Below are positions 58,598 through 64,000 of a DNA stretch of 64,000 bases, piece after piece. Under the pieces are notes generated by a model, which was not told the DNA's origin, ran no database searches, and was given only the letters and a program-made list of their open reading frames with translations. Location: contig NC_089037.1 in the NCBI RefSeq assembly GCF_034140825.1, positions 36,485,001 to 36,549,000 on the forward strand, in the 5' to 3' direction. Numbering within the stretch: the first letter of the stretch is position 1; each line of letters opens with the position of its first letter. A program made the translations under genes and the position numbers. The DNA is from Oryza sativa Japonica Group (taxonomy: Eukaryota; Streptophyta; Magnoliopsida; Poales; Poaceae).

Positions 58598-58694
58598 TTA
58601 TAGGGTAGAAGAAGAATAATCACCTATTTAATCTCATCTCTCCTAGCTAAGGAAGAGCAAGGACCATCGGCGAGTGGCCGCGAGCCCGACCTAG

Positions 58695-59100
58695 CTGACC
58701 GTCGCGCCGGCGCCGCACGTCCTGCTCATGCAGCTCATCCCGTACCCAGCGCGAGGCCACATGCAGCCTCTGCTCCACCTCGCCACCGCCGCCCTCCACA
58801 TGCCCGCCGCACTCCACGTGTGCGGGCGCGCTCCGGCGGCAACGGCAGGGTGGTGGCCGTGCTGTCGGATTTCTTCAGTGGACGCAGTCGCTCGCCGCCG
58901 AGGCGGGCGCCCCGCGGTTCGTCTTTGCGCCGTCCGGCGTGTTCGCCACGGCCGCCACGCACTCCCTCTTTTGTCGCATGCCAAGGCTGCCGTCGCCAAC
59001 GGCGGATGCCCGGTCATGCGAAGGAGGGATCGCAGCACGAGCTGCCACGGCACGGCAGGGAAGGGGTGCCACGACGCGGTCGTGCAGCTCTCGGCACCGC
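58695..59100 (+). pseudogene. Broken UDP-glycosyltransferase N-terminal fragment (UGT89-like)
   Basis: The plus strand encodes PHVLLMQLIPYPARGHMQPL (the usual UGT start, normally ..VLVIPYPARGHMQPLLHL), then after small deletions VVAVLSDFF, and in another frame WTQSLAAEAGAPRFVFAPSG and VFATAATHSLFCRMPR, which are the next conserved UGT blocks. At least two frame changes and missing stretches separate them, and the acceptor and PSPG-box domains are absent. It is a host gene fragment lying between a Helitron end and an inverted-repeat arm, so it was probably carried here by a transposon. Confidence 0.75.
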
Positions 59101-59439
59101 GCCGCGCGAGCTCCAGCTCATCGGAGACGGGTGGCGCCGCGGCCCCGAACTCCTCCACGAGCCACCGCGCGGGGTCCGCGTCGACGCCACGGGCGAAGAC
59201 GAGGAGCGCTCCTGCCGCCAACGCCGTGTCGTTCTCCCGCGTCGCCGCCGGACCTCCTCGTGACCCCTGGAGGATGGAGAGAGGAGAGGGAAGAGAGATG
59301 GAGAGAGGAGTAAGAAGGGTGAGAATGACATGTGGGCCCACGTGGGCCGCACCATTTTTTAATTCATTCTTTTGGTGTAACTGACATGTGGGGTCAAAGT
59401 TTTTATTATTTTCTAAATCAAATTGCCACGTCAATGCCA

Positions 59440-59617
59440 CATCAATGCCACGTCAGATGAAGACCGAATCAATTTAGCCACGTAGGCGCCACGTCAGCTA
59501 AAACCATCGTGCAAACCGCCATGGGACCTATATTGCATTGGTTTGACAGTTGAGGGACTCGTTATATCTGGTTTTCTGGTTGAAGGACAAAAATCGGATT
59601 CGTTGACAAATTATTCC
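59440..59617 (-). mobile_element. Inverted-repeat arm related to 53479-53640
   Basis: Read on the minus strand it starts GAATAATTTGTCAACGAATC and continues CCGATTTTTGTCCTTCAACC and GACGTGGCGCCTACGTGGC, in the same order as the arm at 53479. It could be the right end of the element that brought the UGT fragment. Confidence 0.5.
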
Positions 59618-59620
59618 AGA

Positions 59621-61020
59621 ATAAGTTCACTAGAGGTTCCTCAACTTAGCAACAAGATTTTTTAAGGTCCCTTCAACGCAAAACCAGAAATGTGTACCCC
59701 TAAACTCACACAAAACGTTCAAAAGAAGTCCCATGGCAGTATCGACTCAATTTTTGCCCGGTTTTACTGACTTGGCGCTCTATGGGCCCCACATGTGCGC
59801 CGTTGAGGCGTTAATAGACGGGGGCGACGGTGGGCGAGCGCGGCGGGCTGTGAGCAGAGCAGCGGTGCACGAGTGCGGTAGCGGAGCGGCGACGGGCTGC
59901 ACTCTTCTTCAACGAGCTTGGGAGGCCGGCGACAGGCGAGCGCATCAACGGTCGGGAGCAGCGGATGGAGTAGTGGTTACCGCTTCCCTTTCATGGCCCC
60001 ACCAACTCGCCATCCCCACTCTGTCGCCACCGCCGCCACTGCCATGGACGAAACCCTCGCCGCCATCCTCTCTTACCTCCCGCCTCCCACCTTCTCCACC
60101 GCGAACTCTCACCCCTCTTTGCTCCGAGCGTTGTCACCGCAGCGCTAGCCTCCCACTTGGGCCCAGTCGCCTCGACGCGCCTTGCCTCCGCGCACCTGGC
60201 CTCCGTGGATCCTGACATCGTCGCGTCCTGGTTCGCCTTCCTCGCCTCCAAGGAGGTTGGGTGAACTCGCCATCGTGAATGGATCCTGGCACATTGAGTG
60301 GGGTTCCCCATCGATCTCCTCGGCTGTGCCTCCCTATGTCGCCTCTGGCTCGGTCTCTGCCAGTTCCTAGACACAGTCGGCCTTCCTCCAGCCTTTGTTA
60401 ACCTACAGGAGATCGTTGTTGTCCACTCCTCCATGCAGGACCACGAGCTTCACGCCGTGCTCCCCCGCTACCCCGGGCTCGAGAGTCTCGCACTTGTGCT
60501 AACACATGACTACCCGAGATGCGTCCATATCTGGTCGGGGAAGGATGGCTCGGACGACGACGCGACGGGCGGAGTAGGCCGGCCGTGCTCACCCACCGCC
60601 GCCACGCTCTTCGTCTAGCCACCTCCGCCGGTGCGGCCCCCTTCTCCGCCCACCACCTGTTCCGCCCACCACCTGTTTGTCGCGTTCGCCCAGCACCACT
60701 CCGCTACCGTGCTCACCCACCAACGCTCCATCCGCCGCCGGCCTCCCAGGCTCGCTGAAGAAGAGCACTGCCCGCTGCCAGCCTCCCAGGCCCACTACCG
60801 CGCTCACCCGCCGCCGCTCCGTCCCCGTCTATTAACGCCTCAATGGCGCATATGTGGGGCCCATAGAGCGCCACGTCAGCAAAACCAAACAAAATTTGAG
60901 TCGGTATTGCCATGGGACCTCATTCGAACGATTTGTTTGAGTTTAGGGTACATATTTTTTGTTTTGTAGTTAAGGGATCTCAGAAAATCTCATAAGTTGA
61001 GGGACCTCCAGTGAACTTAT
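59621..61020 (+). mobile_element. Long-inverted-repeat (Pack-MULE-like) element carrying an F-box/LRR gene fragment
   Basis: The left arm ATAAGTTCACTAGAGGTTCC and the reverse complement of the right end ATAAGTTCACTGGAGGTCCC match for about 200 bp, through GGCGCTCTATGGGCCCCACAT and GAGGCGTTAATAGACGG. Inverted similarity goes on patchily in GC-rich DNA for another 100 bp or more (CTTCTTCA.CGAGC.TGGGAGGC on both sides). The middle holds an F-box/LRR-type gene fragment on the plus strand. No transposase is seen, and I could not find a clean target duplication. Confidence 0.7.
60044..60540 (+). pseudogene. F-box/LRR (FBD-type) gene fragment inside the inverted-repeat element
   Basis: From ATG 60044: MDETLAAILSYLPPPTFSTA, then in changing frames LASVDPDIVASWFAFLAS, ELAIVNGSWHIEWG, PIDLLGCASLCRLWLGLCQF, LPPAFVNLQEIVVVHSSM and LPRYPGLESLALVLTHDYP. 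These are the usual F-box-linked leucine-rich blocks of the large grass F-box family. Two or more frame changes are present and the C-terminus is lost at the right arm, so it is a captured, broken gene piece. Confidence 0.75.
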
Positions 61021-61864
61021 CCGAAGCAAAATGGGCTATTAATAGTAGAGTATATGATTTTTTTTAAAAAAAACAGTAAATTTCATAAAACCACGCCAAT
61101 TGTTTGGAATGCTTTTGAATTATGGAGGAGTTATTTTTTTGGAGTACTCCATATGAAATGTTGCGCATTGTCCAACAAATAGTATGAAATGTTGCCAACA
61201 AGTTCCCTATGAAAACATGTTGAATCATTTCTTTGGAATTTTTTTTGAATTATGGAAGAAAACAAATAATGAACAATAAAAAGACAAAAGTGAAAAACTC
61301 TATATATAAAAATGGAGATAATTTAGGTGACTAAATATTTGATACAAAGTTTCATATCTATTTTTATAAAATCTCGTGCCTATGATTCAAAACGACCTCC
61401 CATAGAGATAAAGTTGTAGAGCTCAATAGAATCTACTACTTTATAGAATTTATATTTGAAATTATTTGAAGCGTAAAACAAATATTATGAATTTTAAAGA
61501 GGTGACAAAAAATGAATAACAACTTCAACATAGACAAACTGCGCAGGTGCTGGGAGGAAGGTATGACGCCATGAGACGCTAATTTTGGACTATTTATCAA
61601 GAAATGTCCACAAACATAGTTGTACTAATATATTTTAGGCTGCATAGATCCTGAGTTACGCGTAACGCATCAATGGTTAAGAATCCTAATACATGTAGGA
61701 GTAAGTTCACTCAGAGACAGATACACACAAACTAAGTCAACAGCACGAGCACTGATTAGACAGGCAGACAGATATAGATAGGTGGAGTGTACTGCTAACT
61801 AGCAGAGTAACCCATCCCGAACACCACCTAAACTAGCAATAATATGAGATACACTGTCGTTGTT
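61021..61864. other. AT-rich intergenic stretch
   Basis: No coding motifs and no clear repeat ends. The last 150 bp are the likely 3' UTR of the protease-like gene. Confidence 0.45.
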
Positions 61865-62817
61865 TCAATCCGCCAAATACTCCCGAGTCATCCATCTTGC
61901 GGTGAAAGCGTATGCGACTCTAGAGCCTGTTGCTTCGTAGATGTTGCAAGGCATGCTGGACTCCCTATCATCCGATAAGATAAAGTGAGGAACCTTATGA
62001 CTTACTGCAAAATACTGAATTGAGCTCATCAGACAATGCATCACCTGAAACTGTCTTCCCTGGGTTCGCTCAATTGCGCGTGCAATTGAGATACTGCTTA
62101 TAGCAGTAAGGTACAGCCTTCCGTAACCAGTAGACATGCCAATCAATTCGAAACTGTTGTTAAGAAGAGGAGCCCCAAATTCGGAGTCCTCAGATATACA
62201 AGGATTACACTGAAATGCTATATCGCTGGTAGTTCCGCTGATTAAAAGAAAACGACAGAAATGAATTAGAATATATTCAATTAACATAATAAAAACGAAG
62301 GGATTGGAAAAGCAATCAATTGCCTTGACTTACATAATGTTCCCAGAAGTAACCCTGCAATATTCAGGACTGAAGAGATGGATATTCTCATGCAGGCTGG
62401 GAAGCGTTTCACACAGAGGAATCTCTTCTACATCGGTAATATCAAAACCTTCCGGTATGGAAACAGGGATCATGGCGATATCAGCATTAAATAGAATGTG
62501 ATCTGTGTCAACAAGAATTTTTTCATACTCAAAAGTCACCCCGATCCCTAAAACTTCCTCATAAAAGTAATGCCCGCATGTTATTACGATGGCATTTTTT
62601 GAACTCAGGCCAATAACTATGCCGAATATGTCTTTATCGCCAGGTGGGTATGTGACGGTAACACAAACAACACTTCTGCTAATGCTGCGTGGAATCTGGG
62701 ATTGAACCTGTGCATAACGCAAAAGGAGGTTTTTGGATTCGAAAAGAACCCAAAAAAAAAATTGTAAGACTAAAAAATGCTACAAGTAATATGAGAAATT
62801 CGCACCGGCTCTGCCAT
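61865..62817 (-). CDS. Deg/trypsin-like (S1-fold) protein, plant-expanded family (3 exons, about 252 aa)
   Basis: Exons: 62817-62806 (only 12 nt, MAEP), 62707-62334 and 62237-61865, total 759 nt with stop TGA; all joins are GT-AG and keep frame. The fold is trypsin-like: SISRSVVCVTVTY, IVIGLSSKNAIVITCGHYF (His region, usually TAAH), FNADIAMIPV (Asp) and CISEDSEFGAPLLNNSFELIG, where family proteases have GNSGGPL. His and Asp are kept, but the serine loop is altered to DSEFGAPL, so activity is doubtful. The tail AYAFTARWMTREYLAD has no PDZ domain. Many grass genomes carry lineage-specific groups of such Do-like proteins. A longer N-terminus from an upstream in-frame stretch is possible but less likely. 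Confidence 0.75.
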
Positions 62818-63287
62818 ATAGGGCAGCTCTGGATGGCGGGGAGTGTCGTCTTCTAGGACTAGGAGGCCGGAGTAGAGATGGCAACGGGCTTGTACGAAAC
62901 CACCCCCGATGGCCACCGTAGCCGTTCACTGATCCGATGGGATCTTTTCACCAAGACGGGGAAGAGCTCCAGGGCCCAGGCAATGCGAGCAAGACGGCGG
63001 CCGGCGGCGTTGCTCCCAGATCTGGATGAAAAAGCGAAGGAGCGGTGAGCGCTGGCAGATCTGGAGAGAGCGGCTCTGGGAGATGAGATCTGGAGAGCAA
63101 GGAATAGAAGAGAGCGAGAAAACGTACCCGCTTGCGCTGCCGCCGCTGCTGTTGCCTGCTCGCGCCGTCGCCTGCTCGCGCCAGCCCGCGCCGCCGCCAC
63201 CCGCTTGCGCTGCCGCCGCCGTTGTGTGATTGGGGTAGGAGAAGGGAGCGGGGAATTAGAGTAGGGTTTCTAGTTGGATATATATTG
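62818..63287. other. GC-rich leader and promoter of the protease-like gene
   Basis: GC-rich 62818-63230. An open frame on the minus strand at 62859-63200 (Ala/Arg/Ser-rich) is probably leader sequence; no domain is seen. It then turns AT-rich towards a MITE. Confidence 0.4.
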
Positions 63288-63707
63288 GCCTGTTTGGCAC
63301 AGCTCCAGCTCCAACTCCACCTCTCCTGAAGCTAGAGCTCAGCCAAACAGTTTCAGCTCCACCTAAAATGGGAGCAGAGCTGGGTGGAGCTCTCTCTCAA
63401 AATGAAGGGCCTGTTTGGCACAGCTCCAGCTCCACCCCTCCTGGAGCTGGAGCTCAGCCAAACAGTCTCAGCTCCACCAAAACTGGGAATGGAGCTCTCT
63501 CACAAAATGAACTAGAGTTGTGGAGCTGGGTTTAGGCAGCTCTACAACTCCACTCCAGACTCAACTCCTGGAGTTAAATTTAGGAGTTGGAGTTCTACCA
63601 AATAGACCCGAACTAGAGAGGTGGAGCTGGGTTTAGGCAACTCCACAACTCCACTACATACCCAACTCCTGGAGCTAAATTTAGGAGCTGGAGCTCTACC
63701 AAACAGG
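63288..63707. mobile_element. Compound MITE with GGCCTGTTTGG ends
   Basis: The outer ends are GGCCTGTTTGGCACAGCTCC (63288) and its inverted form GGAGCTGGAGCTCTACCAAACAGGCC (63707). A second start of the same type, GGGCCTGTTTGGCACAGCTC, lies inside at about 63408, so a truncated copy of about 120 bp precedes a full copy of about 300 bp. Many short inverted phrases (GGAGCTGG / CCAGCTCC) would allow strong folding. Confidence 0.75.
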
Positions 63708-64000
63708 CCCTATATATACAAAGGCGGCTCCATGAATTTTTCACTGGGTGCTCCTACTCCACGATCCAAAACTTTTTGACACCACGAACTCAATTTATAC
63801 ATATCCAAATTTTGCTCAGACACAAATATGACAATAATATCTCTAACATCATAAGTCCGATAAAATAGGCATTTGAGTCAAAAAAATTGCAAAAATATAA
63901 CAGTAATAGTCCAAATATAAAAAATATTACATAAGTAGAGGATTACAGTACTACTTCTTTTCTACTCTATGAGCTCTCGTACCCATGGAAGTGTTAATTA
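63708..64000. other. Right edge of the window, nothing recognised
   Basis: AT-rich, no coding frame, no repeat end seen. Confidence 0.4.

Noticed and set aside
62859-63200. Minus-strand Ala/Arg/Ser-rich frame as a separate gene or transit peptide
   Set aside because: It stops before the protease-like ATG at 62817 and is more simply read as leader sequence.

Overview
This window is plant nuclear DNA and almost certainly from a grass; the style of the transposable elements and the gene content point to rice (Oryza). The signs are multi-exon genes with GT-AG introns, GC-rich first exons beside AT-rich introns, chloroplast-targeted proteins, Stowaway/Tourist-like MITEs, Helitron ends, Pack-MULE-like elements and a Ty3/gypsy LTR element. 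There is no bacterial-type operon structure, no CRISPR array and no recognisable rRNA or tRNA gene. All exon borders were read by eye from splice sites, reading frame and remembered family sequences. No alignment or transcript was available.

Layout. 1-5.6 kb: 3' part of an ALB3/OXA1-type thylakoid insertase gene (+). 5.6-14 kb: four minus-strand genes, namely a small arabinogalactan/BCP1-like protein, a PADRE (DUF4228) protein, a chloroplast S1-domain RNA-binding protein (RLSB/PDE338-like) and a pirin. 14.7-31.7 kb: a transposon nest. A 10.8-kb Mutator-like element (MULE) with about 125-bp terminal inverted repeats and a perfect 9-bp target duplication carries a transposase gene that is split by a very young 5.3-kb Ty3/gypsy-type LTR element. 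The MULE appears to sit inside or beside Helitron sequence whose ends are seen at 14.77, 28.5 and 31.7 kb. 32.2-36.5 kb: an Stm1/HABP4-type RNA-binding protein gene (-) and a small putative tail-anchored protein gene (+). 37.7-46.2 kb: a long, many-exon plastid acyl-activating enzyme gene (AAE15/16 type, -). 47.2-49.5 kb: a GH17 beta-1,3-glucanase with an X8 domain (-), for which I propose a small separate last exon. 50.7-53.1 kb: a LINE zf-RVT remnant and the RNA polymerase subunit RPB8 gene (-). 53.5-61 kb: a second accessory region with an unresolved spliced gene, a Pack-MULE with 9-bp target duplication, a Helitron built on a roughly 77-bp tandem array, a broken UDP-glycosyltransferase fragment and a long-inverted-repeat element carrying an F-box/LRR gene fragment. 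61.8-62.8 kb: a Deg/trypsin-like protein gene (-). 63.3-63.7 kb: a compound MITE.

The host genes are ordinary single genes that do not form a pathway together, although three of them (ALB3, S1 protein, AAE) act in the chloroplast. The most informative structures are the nested MULE/LTR/Helitron stack, the two gene-fragment-carrying inverted-repeat elements near 57 and 60 kb, the ALB3 paralogue that lacks the usual basic tail motifs, and several gene-model details (the 41-nt last exon of the glucanase, the 12-nt first exon of the protease, overlapping donors in RPB8). I did not find a convincing new biological system.
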